DNA of 64,000 bases from Aliiruegeria haliotis (GTDB lineage: Bacteria; Pseudomonadota; Alphaproteobacteria; Rhodobacterales; Rhodobacteraceae). The DNA lies in the NCBI RefSeq assembly GCF_003003255.1, contig NZ_PVTD01000002.1, positions 744,001 through 808,000 of the forward strand, in the 5' to 3' direction. Below are positions 53,848-63,159 of this stretch, piece after piece. The stretch's first letter is position 1. Every line of letters begins with the position of its first letter. A model generated the notes under the pieces. That model did not search any database. It was not told the origin of the DNA and worked only from the letters and a program-made list of their open reading frames with translations. A program made the position numbers and the translations under genes.

Positions 53848-55397
53848 AACCGATCCGCCTTGTGGCGGGCTTCCTGACAGTGGGCTTCTGGACGCTCATG
53901 TCACGGATCCTCGGCTTTGTGCGTGACATCGTCTTCGCGGCCAAACTCGGTGACGGGCCGGTAGCGGAGGCATTCCTGATCGCCTTCTCCCTGCCCAACA
54001 TGTTCCGCCGTTTCTTCGCCGAGGGCGCCTTCAACATGGCCTTCGTGCCGATGTTTTCCAAGAAGCTGGAGACAGGCGAGGATCCGAAGACATTTGCCAA
54101 CGACGCCTTCAGTGGCCTTGCTGGCGTGCTCATCATTCTGACCCTGTTGGCTCAGGCGGCGATGCCGTGGCTGGTGATGGCGATGGCCTCGGGCTTTCGT
54201 GGCGACGAACGTTTCGACCTCGCCGTGGATTTCGGCCGCATCGCCTTTCCCTACATCCTGTTCATCTCGCTGGCTGCACTGCTGTCTGGCGTGCTCAATG
54301 CCACGGGACGCTTCGTGGCTGCTGCCGCCGCGCCGGTCTTGCTGAACATCATTCTCGTTTCGGCCATGGTCATGGCAGAGATCACCGGTGGCGATTTTGG
54401 CACCTGGTTGATCTGGGGCGTGCCCATCGCGGGCATTGCCCAGATGATGCTGGTCTGGACTGCTGCCTTCCGGGCCGGGTTCCGGCTGGTGCCGCGCCGC
54501 CCCAGGCTCACACCCGAACTCAAACGGTTGGCGAAGATCGCGGCCCCGGCAATGCTGGCGGGCGGCGTCGTGCAGATCAACCTGCTCGTCGGGCGCCAGG
54601 TTGCATCGTATTTCGAGGGCGCAATCCAGTACCTGAACCTCGCAGACCGGCTGTATCAACTGCCCCTCGGCGTGGTCGCGATTGCCATTGGCGTGGTGCT
54701 GCTGCCGGATCTCTCCCGCAGGCTCGCGGCCGGGGACACCACCGGCGGTCAGGACGCGCTCAACCGCGCGGCCGAATTTGCGCTTCTGTTGACCCTGCCG
54801 GCATCCGTGGCACTCGTCCTGATCCCCGAGCCCATCGTCTCCGTGCTCTACCAGCGTGGCGCTTTCGGGGAACAGGCCGCCGCCCGCACAGCAATCGTCA
54901 CCGCGATCTACGGCGCCGGCCTGCCGGCCTTCGTTCTGCAAAAGGTGTTCCAGCCACTGTACTTCGCCCGCCATGACACCAAAACGCCGTTCTACTACGC
55001 CCTTGTCGCCATGGTGCTGAACGCGGCGATCGCCATCGGCGGCGCGATCTACTTCGGCTTCTACGCCGCCGCATGGGCCACCACGCTGGCAGGTTGGGCA
55101 ATGGTCGCGCTGCTTTGGGCGGGATCGCGGTCGATGGGCGAGGCCGCCGTTCTGGACGCCCGCCTCAAGCGCCGTGCCGTGCGTATCCTTGCGGCCTGCG
55201 CCGTGATGGGGGCCTGTCTTTTGGGAACAGAGGCGATACTCGGCGACGTTCTTTACCAGGACGGCATTCGGTATGTCGCGCTGCTCTTGCTCGTGGGGGT
55301 CGGCATCGTCAGCTACTTCGCCGCCGCGCAGGTGCTGGGCGCAACAAACCTGGGCGAGATGCACCGGTCAATGCGCCGGGCACGGAAAGTGGAGTAG
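53844..55397 (+). CDS. murJ: lipid II flippase
   Basis: A 517-residue polytopic membrane protein with about 14 helices, of the MurJ/MviN family, which flips lipid II across the inner membrane for peptidoglycan synthesis. Key segments: 'SRILGFVRDIVFAAKLGDG', 'FSLPNMFRRFFAEGAFNMAF' with the conserved arginines and the first 'FVPMFS', and 'LYQLPLGVVAIAIGVVLLP'. ATGA overlap with glnD indicates coupling. Confidence 0.95.
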   Translation: MKPIRLVAGFLTVGFWTLMSRILGFVRDIVFAAKLGDGPVAEAFLIAFSLPNMFRRFFAEGAFNMAFVPMFSKKLETGEDPKTFANDAFSGLAGVLIILTLLAQAAMPWLVMAMASGFRGDERFDLAVDFGRIAFPYILFISLAALLSGVLNATGRFVAAAAAPVLLNIILVSAMVMAEITGGDFGTWLIWGVPIAGIAQMMLVWTAAFRAGFRLVPRRPRLTPELKRLAKIAAPAMLAGGVVQINLLVGRQVASYFEGAIQYLNLADRLYQLPLGVVAIAIGVVLLPDLSRRLAAGDTTGGQDALNRAAEFALLLTLPASVALVLIPEPIVSVLYQRGAFGEQAAARTAIVTAIYGAGLPAFVLQKVFQPLYFARHDTKTPFYYALVAMVLNAAIAIGGAIYFGFYAAAWATTLAGWAMVALLWAGSRSMGEAAVLDARLKRRAVRILAACAVMGACLLGTEAILGDVLYQDGIRYVALLLLVGVGIVSYFAAAQVLGATNLGEMHRSMRRARKVE

Positions 55398-55491
55398 TCA
55401 GCCCGCCCATGAGGTTCGGATGCATGTCCGGTCGAGATCGCCGATGCAGGGCTATCCGTATTGGGCGGACTTGGTAGGATGCGCCCTCTGC

Positions 55492-56181
55492 CTACCGCTG
55501 GCGCATCGTCCGCAGCAACGCAGCCCAACCACCCGGCTGCACAACACTGGACAGCACAAAGCCCGTGGCAAACCCGGCCAACTCGGCGACCCAGTCCTTG
55601 TTGGCACCGAAGATCAGCCCGAACAGCAACTGGATCCCCATCAGGAAACCGATCAACCGAAAGGCCTGCAACTGGTTCTCGCCCGCACGGCCGTAGCCGA
55701 CCCAGAGGATGAAGGTGAACGCTCCAATCAACCCGTAGGCACCGGTGTACCCACCATAAAGCGGCTGCGTCGCGCCCGAAAGCAGACCGTAGGCCAACGC
55801 CCCGACCACGCCGGACCCAAGGAAAATCGCCGCCACGGTCCATTGCCGGAACGTCTCTCCTACCATCTTGCCAAGCGCCAGCACGAAGACGCAGACCATC
55901 ACCATGTGGGTGAAGGAGCCATGCACGAAGAGATAGGTCACAAAGCGCTTCACATGCTCCAGCGGCCAGCGGGAGGTCTCCATCATCCAGTGCAGGATCT
56001 CGGAGGAAAAGGCATAGTTCTGGATCGCGAAGATTCGCCAGTCGTCACCGCCCCGCGTCCCCGCGATCAGCCCCGAGCGCGACAGGCCAAAGAGCAGCTC
56101 GACCCCGAAGATCACCGCCACCAGCACCACCACGACTGGTGGCAGTGCGTTGAACGGGCTCTGTGAGTTCGGGTCCTGCAT
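55492..56181 (-). CDS. rhomboid-family membrane protein, probably inactive
   Basis: A 229-residue protein with about six membrane helices and the rhomboid layout: 'FLFVHG..THMVM' helix 2 ('YLFVHGSFTHMVMVCVFVLA', residues 83-102), the L1 region, 'YGGYTGAYGLIGAFTF' in helix 4, and 'AELAGFATGF' in helix 6. The catalytic Ser of GxSG is Thr146 (GYTGAYG) and the catalytic His of helix 6 is Glu200. With both residues lost it should be a pseudoprotease, like iRhoms, that binds or stabilises membrane partners. Converges on murJ. Confidence 0.82.
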   Translation of the reverse strand: MQDPNSQSPFNALPPVVVVLVAVIFGVELLFGLSRSGLIAGTRGGDDWRIFAIQNYAFSSEILHWMMETSRWPLEHVKRFVTYLFVHGSFTHMVMVCVFVLALGKMVGETFRQWTVAAIFLGSGVVGALAYGLLSGATQPLYGGYTGAYGLIGAFTFILWVGYGRAGENQLQAFRLIGFLMGIQLLFGLIFGANKDWVAELAGFATGFVLSSVVQPGGWAALLRTMRQR

Positions 56182-56254
56182 GGCTGCCTCCGGTTGACGC
56201 GATATGCCGGCATGGGTAAGCGGTCGCAGCCTGAATTTCCAGCCGGAGACTCCG

Positions 56255-57277
56255 ATGTCTGACGAATCCAAGTTCACCCCGCGCGTCTTTTCCGGGATCA
56301 AGCCCTCGGGCGGCCTGACGCTCGGCAACTACCTCGGTGCGATCAAGCGGTTCGTGGACTGGCAGGATGCCGGCACCCACGAGACGATCTACTGCGTCGT
56401 CGACCTGCACGCGATCACCGTCTGGCAGGACCCCAAGGAACTGCATGCCGCCACCCGCGAAGTGGCCGCGGGCTTCATCGCTTCTGGCATCGATCCAACG
56501 AAATCGATCCTGTTCAACCAGTCCCAGGTTTCGGCCCACGCCGAGCTGGGCTGGATCTTCAGCTGCGTGGCGCGTGTGGGCTGGATGAACCGCATGACCC
56601 AGTTCAAGGACAAGGCCGGCGCAAACGCCGAGAAGGTCAGCCTCGGGCTCTATGCCTACCCGGCGCTCATGGCAGCCGACATCCTGATCTACCACGCCAC
56701 CCACGTCCCGGTGGGCGAGGATCAGAAACAGCATGTCGAGTTGACCCGCGACATCGCGCAGAAGTTCAATCATGACTACAAGGTCGATTTCTTCCCCGAG
56801 ACGGAACCCGTCATCGAGGGGCCCGCGACGCGCGTGATGAACCTGCGCGATGGCACGAAGAAGATGTCGAAGTCCGGCGAGTCGGATATGGAGCGGATCA
56901 ACATGACCGACACCGCCGACACGATCGCCAAGAAATTCAAGAAGGCCCGAACAGATCCCGAGCCCCTTCCCGAAACGCTTGACGGGTTGAAGGGACGCCC
57001 GGAGGCACGGAACCTCGTCGATATCTATGCCGGTCTCTCCGGGCTGACGGACGAACAGGTGATCGCGGAATATGCCGGCGCCGGCTGGGGCAGGTTCAAG
57101 CCTGCGCTGGCAGATCTTGCAGTCGAGAAACTCGCGCCGATCTCGACGGAGATGGCCCGCCTGATGAACGATCCGGCAGAGATTGACCGCATTCTTGGTC
57201 ATGGTGCGGAGCAGGCCCGGGCACTCGCCGAGCCCATCCTGAAAGAAGCATACGAGATCGTCGGCCTCGTCCGCTGA
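56255..57277 (+). CDS. trpS: tryptophanyl-tRNA synthetase
   Basis: A 340-residue class I aminoacyl-tRNA synthetase. HIGH-like motif in '[16 protein letters not shown]' and KMSKS in '[12 protein letters not shown]', plus '[22 protein letters not shown]', are TrpRS hallmarks. The ATG at 56255 has a GGAGAC site; the longer open frame is not conserved. Divergent from the rhomboid gene. Confidence 0.97.
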   Translation: MSDESKFTPRVFSGIKPSGGLTLGNYLGAIKRFVDWQDAGTHETIYCVVDLHAITVWQDPKELHAATREVAAGFIASGIDPTKSILFNQSQVSAHAELGWIFSCVARVGWMNRMTQFKDKAGANAEKVSLGLYAYPALMAADILIYHATHVPVGEDQKQHVELTRDIAQKFNHDYKVDFFPETEPVIEGPATRVMNLRDGTKKMSKSGESDMERINMTDTADTIAKKFKKARTDPEPLPETLDGLKGRPEARNLVDIYAGLSGLTDEQVIAEYAGAGWGRFKPALADLAVEKLAPISTEMARLMNDPAEIDRILGHGAEQARALAEPILKEAYEIVGLVR

Positions 57278-57787
57278 TCGCAGCGATTCCGGACGCGAGA
57301 TCACTCGACCTGTGGTAGTGCGCCAGTGTCGGGTTCACCCGGCGGGCATCGGTGGCTGCCCGCAGGCTGGGCCGCGGCCGGACAGGTCGAGTGGCAGCGG
57401 CCGACTTCCGCTCCCCACGCGGCGGAGGCCGAAATTGCGGCCATTTGCAGGACCGGGCTTCACAAAAGCGTTTCAGGTCCGACACGTCGGTAGGACAGGC
57501 CGTTGTCAGGTTTCATATGCGTGACCATTGCGCGCTTTGCTATGTGCTTCCGACGTGTGGAAATCTGTCTGCCCGGATTTGTCCGCAAGGATGCGCAGGC
57601 TTCGCCCGCCAGCCCCGCCTATCGCCCCACTCAGCCCGTGCGGATCGGGGGGTGCCGGAGCCCGACCCTTCCCCGGCTTCCAGTTTCCGACAGCCATTCC
57701 CGACGCCTCAAGGCCACGCGCGACAGCCACTGGACGCGTCCTTCGGACAGGCATAGTGTCGCGCGGCGCGCTCAACCGGAGGAAGCC
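57278..57787. other. long intergenic region between trpS and the branched-chain aminotransferase
   Basis: 510 bases with no supported gene. After trpS a perfect hairpin GCGGGCA-N8-TGCCCGC lies at 57342-57363, 64 bases past the stop; without a U-run its role is unclear. The rest should hold the aminotransferase promoter, and from 57485 to 57560 the base composition drops in GC. Nothing else recognised; long frames here are shadows. Confidence 0.45.
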
Positions 57788-58651
57788 ATGGCAGTCGGCA
57801 CCAACATCCGCACCTATTTCGAAGGCACCTGGCACGATGGTAATGTGCCGATCATGCGGGCGGCCGACCACGGGTCCTGGTTGGGTTCGACTGTTTTTGA
57901 TGGCGCCCGGTTCTTCGAAGGGGTGAGCCCTGACCTCGACAAGCACTGCGCCCGCGTCAATCGCTCCGCTGAGGCTCTGATGGTCGACCCGACCGTGTCC
58001 ACCGAGGAGATGATGGAGATCACCCGGGAAGGGCTGGCGCAATATGACGCCGGTGCCGCGGTCTACATTCGGCCGATGTACTGGGCGATCGACAGTGACA
58101 AGAGCGGTGTGCTTCCCAAGAAGGGTGCCACCGGCTTCGCGGTCTGCCTTGAGGAAATCCCGATGTCGCCCGCCGGCACCTCCACGACGCTGACGCGCAC
58201 ACGCTTTCGCCGCCCGGTCCTGGAATCCTCGGTCTGCAACGCCAAGGCCGGCTGCCTCTATCCCAACAACGGACGTATGTTGGCGGAGGCCTATGCCAAG
58301 GGCTTTGGCAATGCACTCGTGGCGGATGCGCTCGGCAATGTCGCCGAAACCGCAACCGCGAACGTGTTCATGGTGAAGGATGGGGTCGCCTTCACACCCG
58401 TTGCCAATGGCACCTTCCTGTCCGGCATCACACGGGCCCGGCATATCACGAACCTGCGCGCCGATGGCGTCGAGGTGGTGGAGACCGTGCTGTCCTTCGA
58501 AGACTTCGAAGTCGCCGACGAAGTCTTCCTGACCGGGAACATGACCAAGGTCACGCCGGTGACAGCCTTTGACGACGTCACCTACCAGGTTGGTCCCATC
58601 GCCCGCCGCGCCCGCGATCTCTACTGGGACTGGGCGCTCTCGGGCCGCTGA
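57788..58651 (+). CDS. ilvE: branched-chain amino acid aminotransferase (class IV)
   Basis: A 287-residue fold-type IV PLP enzyme. Lys153 in 'SSVCNAKAGCLYPNNGRMLAEA' binds PLP; 'VAETATANVFMVKDG' and 'FLSGITRARHITN' are typical. IlvE transfers amino groups between glutamate and branched-chain keto acids. Relatives also act on D-amino acids or other amines, so the symbol is probable rather than certain. The ATG has a strong CGGAGGAAG site. A hypothetical gene follows 3 bases later. Confidence 0.87.
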   Translation: MAVGTNIRTYFEGTWHDGNVPIMRAADHGSWLGSTVFDGARFFEGVSPDLDKHCARVNRSAEALMVDPTVSTEEMMEITREGLAQYDAGAAVYIRPMYWAIDSDKSGVLPKKGATGFAVCLEEIPMSPAGTSTTLTRTRFRRPVLESSVCNAKAGCLYPNNGRMLAEAYAKGFGNALVADALGNVAETATANVFMVKDGVAFTPVANGTFLSGITRARHITNLRADGVEVVETVLSFEDFEVADEVFLTGNMTKVTPVTAFDDVTYQVGPIARRARDLYWDWALSGR

Positions 58652-58654
58652 CCC

Positions 58655-59650
58655 GTGCGTCGGCGGCTGAGGCAGCTGCTGACCCTCGGCACGCTCGTCT
58701 CCGGAGCGCTGTCGCTTTGGTTGCTGTCGCAGTCTCCGTTCGCCTCCCCCTTCGTGCTGCGAAGCGAGGCGGCGGCGCAACGTGCGCTGGACCGAATGCT
58801 TGCCCGCGAGATCGACACCGCCTGGTTGCAACCAAGGATCGATGACGCACTGGCGCGTGAGGATCTCCTCGCGCTCGGCGACTATGTCGCGCTGGCCGAG
58901 AAAACCGGCACCGAAATTCCCCGCCACCAATCGGAACAGATTGACGCGCTGACAGCCCGGTCCGAGAGCTTGATCGGTCAGACAGAGGCGTGCCTTCAAT
59001 GTGCCTGGGACATCACCTCCTGCGAAAGCCTCACCCTCATGGCCGGTTGCGCCATCCCTATCGAGCTGACGCCGGTCGGTGACGCCAATGCCCTGAGGCG
59101 CGCGGCCGTGGCATGGGGCACCGGAAAGGAAGTGGATCAACTGGAGGTCGGGCTGGCCTCCCTCGGGCTTGGCGCAAGCGCGGCGGTGCTGGTCACGGCG
59201 GGCGGTTCCGGGCTTGCCAAGCTCGGCGCAACCAGTCTGCGGCTGTCCCGTCGGCTCGGCACGATGACGCCAGGATTCACCCGCACCCTGCGTGCCGCGA
59301 CGCCGCCGATTGGCGTCATGGTGCGTGGTGAGGGATTGCAGCCGCTTGCCCGGATTGCCGGCGATCTCGGGACGGTGCAACGCAATACATCGCTGCCGGA
59401 CACGTTGCTGATGATGCGGCATGTCGACTCGGCCGAGGACGCGGCACGCCTTGCCCGGCTTTCCAGCGTCGCCGGAGACGGAACCCGCCCGGCCCTGCGA
59501 GCCATGGGCAAAAGCCGCACCTTCAGAGCCCTGGTACGGCTCAGCGACATGGCCCGCGCAACCATTGCCGCGCTCATCGCCTTTGCCCTTCAACTCTGCG
59601 GGTTTGCGGTTTCGCTTGTCCTGCGCGCCTTGCGACGTCAGATTGCCTGA
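58655..59650 (+). CDS. hypothetical membrane protein downstream of ilvE
   Basis: A 331-residue protein starting at a GTG 3 bases after the ilvE stop. It has an N-terminal membrane segment (about residues 8-26), a soluble region with four cysteines in two pairs ('EACLQCAWD', 'TSCESLTLMAGCAIP', about 112-132), a long Ala/Gly-rich part with a hydrophobic segment near 165-185, and a final membrane helix near 305-325. I do not recognise the family. The cysteine cluster suggests disulfides in a periplasmic domain. Its coupling to ilvE may be only positional. Confidence 0.7.
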   Translation: MRRRLRQLLTLGTLVSGALSLWLLSQSPFASPFVLRSEAAAQRALDRMLAREIDTAWLQPRIDDALAREDLLALGDYVALAEKTGTEIPRHQSEQIDALTARSESLIGQTEACLQCAWDITSCESLTLMAGCAIPIELTPVGDANALRRAAVAWGTGKEVDQLEVGLASLGLGASAAVLVTAGGSGLAKLGATSLRLSRRLGTMTPGFTRTLRAATPPIGVMVRGEGLQPLARIAGDLGTVQRNTSLPDTLLMMRHVDSAEDAARLARLSSVAGDGTRPALRAMGKSRTFRALVRLSDMARATIAALIAFALQLCGFAVSLVLRALRRQIA

Positions 59651-59691
59651 GGCGGCACGGATTTCGGATTGTGCCTTTGGGGAGACGACAG

Positions 59692-60147
59692 ATGCGCAAG
59701 TTCCTTGTGGTGCTGGACGACAGCCGCGAATGCCTGAACGCGATGCGGTACGCCGCAATGCGGGCCGCCAACACAGGCGGTGGTGTCGAGATCCTGTCCA
59801 TCATCCCACCGGAGGAATTCCAGCACTGGATCGGCATTGGCGACATCATGCGCGCCGAGGCCCGAGAGCGGATCGAAGTTCATTTCGAGGTCTTTGCCAA
59901 GTGGATGCGTGACCGACAGGGCGTCGACCCGCACCTTGTCATTCGCGAGGGCGAACCTGTGCCCGAACTCATGGCCCAGATCCGGGATGATGGCGATATC
60001 GGCGTGCTGGTTCTTGGTGCGGGTACCGGCAAGGGGGGGCCCGGACCGCTTGTCACCCAACTGACCAAGACCTCCGGAACCCTGCCAATCCCCATCACGA
60101 TCGTTCCCGGCGGCCTCAGCAAGGAGCAGTTGGAGGCGATTACCTGA
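59692..60147 (+). CDS. universal stress protein (UspA family)
   Basis: A 151-residue UspA domain: 'KFLVVLDDSRECLNAMRYAA' at the start, and near the end a variant ATP-binding loop 'VLGAGTGKGGPGPLVTQL' in place of G-2x-G-9x-G(S/T). Usp proteins bind ATP and help survival in stress and growth arrest. ATG at 59692 with a GGGGAGA site. Confidence 0.9.
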   Translation: MRKFLVVLDDSRECLNAMRYAAMRAANTGGGVEILSIIPPEEFQHWIGIGDIMRAEARERIEVHFEVFAKWMRDRQGVDPHLVIREGEPVPELMAQIRDDGDIGVLVLGAGTGKGGPGPLVTQLTKTSGTLPIPITIVPGGLSKEQLEAIT

Positions 60148-60228
60148 CCAACTTAGAATCGTTCCAGATGGATTGACTTCGCGGCCTTGCAGGCGCATAT
60201 ACGAAGCCGACCCAGAAAGGCTTCCGAC

Positions 60229-60792
60229 ATGTTCATCCAGACTGAATCGACCCCGAACCCGGCCACCCTGAAATTCCTGCCCGGTCAGACCGTGCTCGAT
60301 GCCGGCACCGCGGATTTTCCCAGCTCCGATGCAGCGGATCGGTCGCCTCTTGCCAGCCGCATCTTCTCCGTGGCGGGTGTGACCGGCGTGTTCTTCGGCA
60401 ACGATTTCGTCACGGTCACCAAGTCCGACGAGGTGGAGTGGGATCACGTGAAACCCTCGATCCTGGGGGCGATCATGGAGCATTTCCAATCGGGCCAGCC
60501 GGTGATTGCCGAAGACGGCGCCGGGGCTGGCGGTCATGCCGAACACAGCGGCGAGGATGCCGAGATAGTCGGCCAGATCAAGGATCTGCTGGACACTCGC
60601 GTCCGCCCGGCAGTGGCACAGGATGGCGGTGACATCACCTTCCACGGGTTCGATCGCGGCGTCGTCTACCTTCACATGCAGGGCGCCTGTGCTGGCTGCC
60701 CCTCCTCCACGCTCACGCTGAAGATGGGGATCGAGAACCTGCTGCGCCACTACATTCCCGAAGTTGTCGAGGTGCGCCCCGTCGCCGTCTGA
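60229..60792 (+). CDS. NifU-like Fe-S cluster scaffold
   Basis: A 187-residue NFU protein: an N-terminal Nfu_N domain ('FIQTESTPNPATLKFLPGQTV') and a C-terminal NifU domain with the cluster cysteines C-x2-C in 'QGACAGCPSSTLTLKMGIE'. It carries or delivers a [4Fe-4S] cluster. ATG at 60229 after AGAAAGG. It stands ahead of tsaB. Confidence 0.95.
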   Translation: MFIQTESTPNPATLKFLPGQTVLDAGTADFPSSDAADRSPLASRIFSVAGVTGVFFGNDFVTVTKSDEVEWDHVKPSILGAIMEHFQSGQPVIAEDGAGAGGHAEHSGEDAEIVGQIKDLLDTRVRPAVAQDGGDITFHGFDRGVVYLHMQGACAGCPSSTLTLKMGIENLLRHYIPEVVEVRPVAV

Positions 60793-60818
60793 AGACGGAC
60801 AGGGCAGGAACTGACGTC

Positions 60819-61505
60819 GTGACCGAAACCACCCCGCCTCCTGCCACGACCGGCCATTCCCACATCACCCTGGCCTTCGACACATCCGCCGCGCATTGCA
60901 CGGCGGCTGTCCTGGCCGGGGGTGACATCCTGGCGCATCGCCATGAGGAGATGGCGCGCGGACAGGCGGAGCGACTGGCGCCACTGATCGAGGAGCTTCT
61001 GGCCGAGGCAGGTATTGCGCCATCGGATCTTGACGCCATTGGCACGGGCATCGGTCCGGGCAATTTCACTGGCGTCCGGATCTCCGTCGCGCTTGCGCGC
61101 GGCCTGTCGCTCTCTGTCGGGATCCCCGCGGTTGGGGTTTCCAGCCTCGAAGCCCTTGCGCTCGACCTGCCCCGACCGGTGCTCTCCAGCCTGGATGCGC
61201 GCCGTGCCGGTGTTTACCTGCAACTGGCCGATCCAGAGCCAGAGCCGCCCCAACTCTGCCCGCTCGATGCGCTTCCCGCGACGCTGTTCCGCGACGGGCT
61301 CGTCTGCGTGGGCGATCATGCCGAGACCCTCGCGGGGAACCTGTCGGCGGAGGTCGCGAAACCGGTGCACCCGCTCGCAGTCGCCATCGCCCGGATCGCG
61401 GCGAGTCGCCGCCATCTGACGGACCTGCCACGTCCCGCACCGCTCTACCTTCGGGCAGCCGATGCCGCACCGCCGGCCGACCCTCCGCCAGAGATACTCC
61501 CGTGA
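60819..61505 (+). CDS. tsaB: tRNA threonylcarbamoyladenosine biosynthesis protein TsaB
   Basis: A 228-residue TsaB of the ASKHA fold ('ITLAFDTSAAHCTAAVLAGG', 'GTGIGPGNFTGVRISVALA', 'VGVSSLEALA'). It partners with TsaD and TsaE to make t6A on ANN-decoding tRNAs. GTG start. It overlaps rimI by four bases (GTGA). Confidence 0.93.
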   Translation: MTETTPPPATTGHSHITLAFDTSAAHCTAAVLAGGDILAHRHEEMARGQAERLAPLIEELLAEAGIAPSDLDAIGTGIGPGNFTGVRISVALARGLSLSVGIPAVGVSSLEALALDLPRPVLSSLDARRAGVYLQLADPEPEPPQLCPLDALPATLFRDGLVCVGDHAETLAGNLSAEVAKPVHPLAVAIARIAASRRHLTDLPRPAPLYLRAADAAPPADPPPEILP

Positions 61506-61915
61506 CCCCCGCCGCCATGGCCGCATTGCACACGGCCTGTTTCACCACGCCACGCCCGTGGTCGGCCTGCGAACTGACCGGGATCATGGGCACGCCCGGC
61601 GTATTCCTGAGCGAGTCGGCCTTCGGCTTTGCCCTTGGCCGCGTCGTGGTCGACGAGGCGGAATTGCTCACGCTCGCGGTCTCTCCCGCTCACCGCAGAC
61701 ATGGCACCGGGCGCGCCCTGCTGGCCGCCTTCGAGGCGGAAGCACGCGCAGAAGGTGCCCGGACCGCCTTTCTGGAGGTCAGCGCCGACAATGCCGCTGC
61801 CTTGGCGCTCTACGAATCGAGCGACTATCGACAGACGGGACAGCGGCCAGGCTACTACACCGGACCCGACGGCACCCGGATCGACGCATTGATCTACGCC
61901 AAGTCATTGGACTGA
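61502..61915 (+). CDS. rimI: GNAT N-acetyltransferase, RimI-like
   Basis: A 137-residue GNAT enzyme: acetyl-CoA motif 'VSPAHRRHGTGRALLAAFE' (with the Q/RxxGxG/A pattern), then 'FLEVSADNAAALALYESSDY' typical of RimI. It is expected to acetylate the N-terminus of ribosomal protein S18. Coupled to tsaB, the usual gene pair. Confidence 0.9.
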   Translation: MTPAAMAALHTACFTTPRPWSACELTGIMGTPGVFLSESAFGFALGRVVVDEAELLTLAVSPAHRRHGTGRALLAAFEAEARAEGARTAFLEVSADNAAALALYESSDYRQTGQRPGYYTGPDGTRIDALIYAKSLD

Positions 61916-62077
61916 ATCGGCAAAAGCTGCGGCCTTGATCCGTGCGGAAGTGTTAAAACCGGTTGACCCCCCTCGCACGCTGCGGCCTTATTCTTCCGTG
62001 ATCCGGAAAGAGATCCAGTCGCTTTCACGGTTCGGGCCATCCGGCCCGGCGAGACAAACCCAACCGGGAGACAACTT

Positions 62078-63082
62078 ATGACATTCATGCGGAGCATTCT
62101 CGGCGCAGCAGCCACGATGGCGCTGGCCGCTGGCGCAGCGCTGGCCGAGCCGGCGTTGATTTACGACCTTGGCGGCAAGTTCGACAAATCCTTCAACGAG
62201 GCGGCCTTCAACGGCGCCGAAAGATGGGCGAAGGACACCGGCGGTTCCTACCGCGAGATCGAGATCCAGTCCGAAGCCCAGCGGGAACAGGCGTTGCGCC
62301 GCTTCGCCGAGGCGGGATTCAATCCGGTCGTCACAACCGGCTTCGCCATTGCGGAAATCATGGGCGAGGTTGCCAAGGACTACCCCGACACCAAGTTCGT
62401 GAATGTCGACGGCTTCCTGCCGGAGATTCCCGACAACGTACTGCTGATCAGCTTCCAGGAGCACCAGGGCTCCTACCTCGTGGGCATGCTGGCCGCGATG
62501 GCCTCCGAAAGCGACACGGTCGGCTTCATCGGCGGAATGGACATTCCGCTGATCCGGCATTTCGGCTGCGGCTACGCGCAGGGCGTCAAGTCCGTGAAGC
62601 CCGACGCCAAGATCATTGCCAACATGACGGGGACAACGCCTGCGGCATGGAATGATCCGGTCAAGGGCTCCGAGCTTGCCAAGGCCCAGATTTCCCAGGG
62701 CGCGGACGTGATTTACGCGGCCGCAGGCGGCACCGGTGTCGGCGTGCTGCAGACCGCCGCAGACGAGAACATCCTCTCGATCGGTGTCGACAGCAACCAG
62801 AACCACCTGCATCCGGGCAAGGTCCTGACCTCGATGCTGAAGCGCGTCGACGTCGCCGTCTATGACGCGATGACAGCTGGTCCCGACATCGAAACCGGAA
62901 AGAGCATGACTCTCGGACTCGCCGAAGATGGCGTCGGCTACGCCGTGGACGAGAACAACGCCGAACTGCTCAGCGACGACATGAAGGCAGCTGTCGAAGA
63001 CGCCAAGGCAAAGATCATTGCCGGCGAGATTTCAGTCGTCAGTTACTACGAAAACAGCTCCTGCCCGGCCTACGATTTCTGA
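62078..63082 (+). CDS. BMP family nucleoside ABC transporter binding protein
   Basis: A 334-residue periplasmic lipid-free binding protein with a signal peptide (cleavage after 'AGAALA', about residue 23). The BMP/PnrA signature 'DLGGKFDKSFNEAAFNGAER' opens the mature part, followed by 'VVTTGFAIAEIM', 'FVNVDGFLPEIPDNV' and 'GFIGGMDIPLIRHF'. BMP proteins bind purine nucleosides for import. The next gene is the ATPase of the same system. Confidence 0.9.
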   Translation: MTFMRSILGAAATMALAAGAALAEPALIYDLGGKFDKSFNEAAFNGAERWAKDTGGSYREIEIQSEAQREQALRRFAEAGFNPVVTTGFAIAEIMGEVAKDYPDTKFVNVDGFLPEIPDNVLLISFQEHQGSYLVGMLAAMASESDTVGFIGGMDIPLIRHFGCGYAQGVKSVKPDAKIIANMTGTTPAAWNDPVKGSELAKAQISQGADVIYAAAGGTGVGVLQTAADENILSIGVDSNQNHLHPGKVLTSMLKRVDVAVYDAMTAGPDIETGKSMTLGLAEDGVGYAVDENNAELLSDDMKAAVEDAKAKIIAGEISVVSYYENSSCPAYDF

Positions 63083-63159
63083 TCCCCGCCGGATCCAAGA
63101 CAACCACCGGGGCCGCGCGACACGTTGCGGCCCCGATGGCCAGAAATGAGGGGATGGAC

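Noticed and set aside
57506-59758. 750-codon open frame on the minus strand
   Set aside because: It runs antisense to ilvE and the hypothetical gene, has no family motif, and is the usual by-product of high third-position GC.
61963-61994. Sigma-70-like promoter before the BMP gene (TTGACC and TATTCT)
   Set aside because: The spacing between the boxes is about 20 bases, too long for a confident call.
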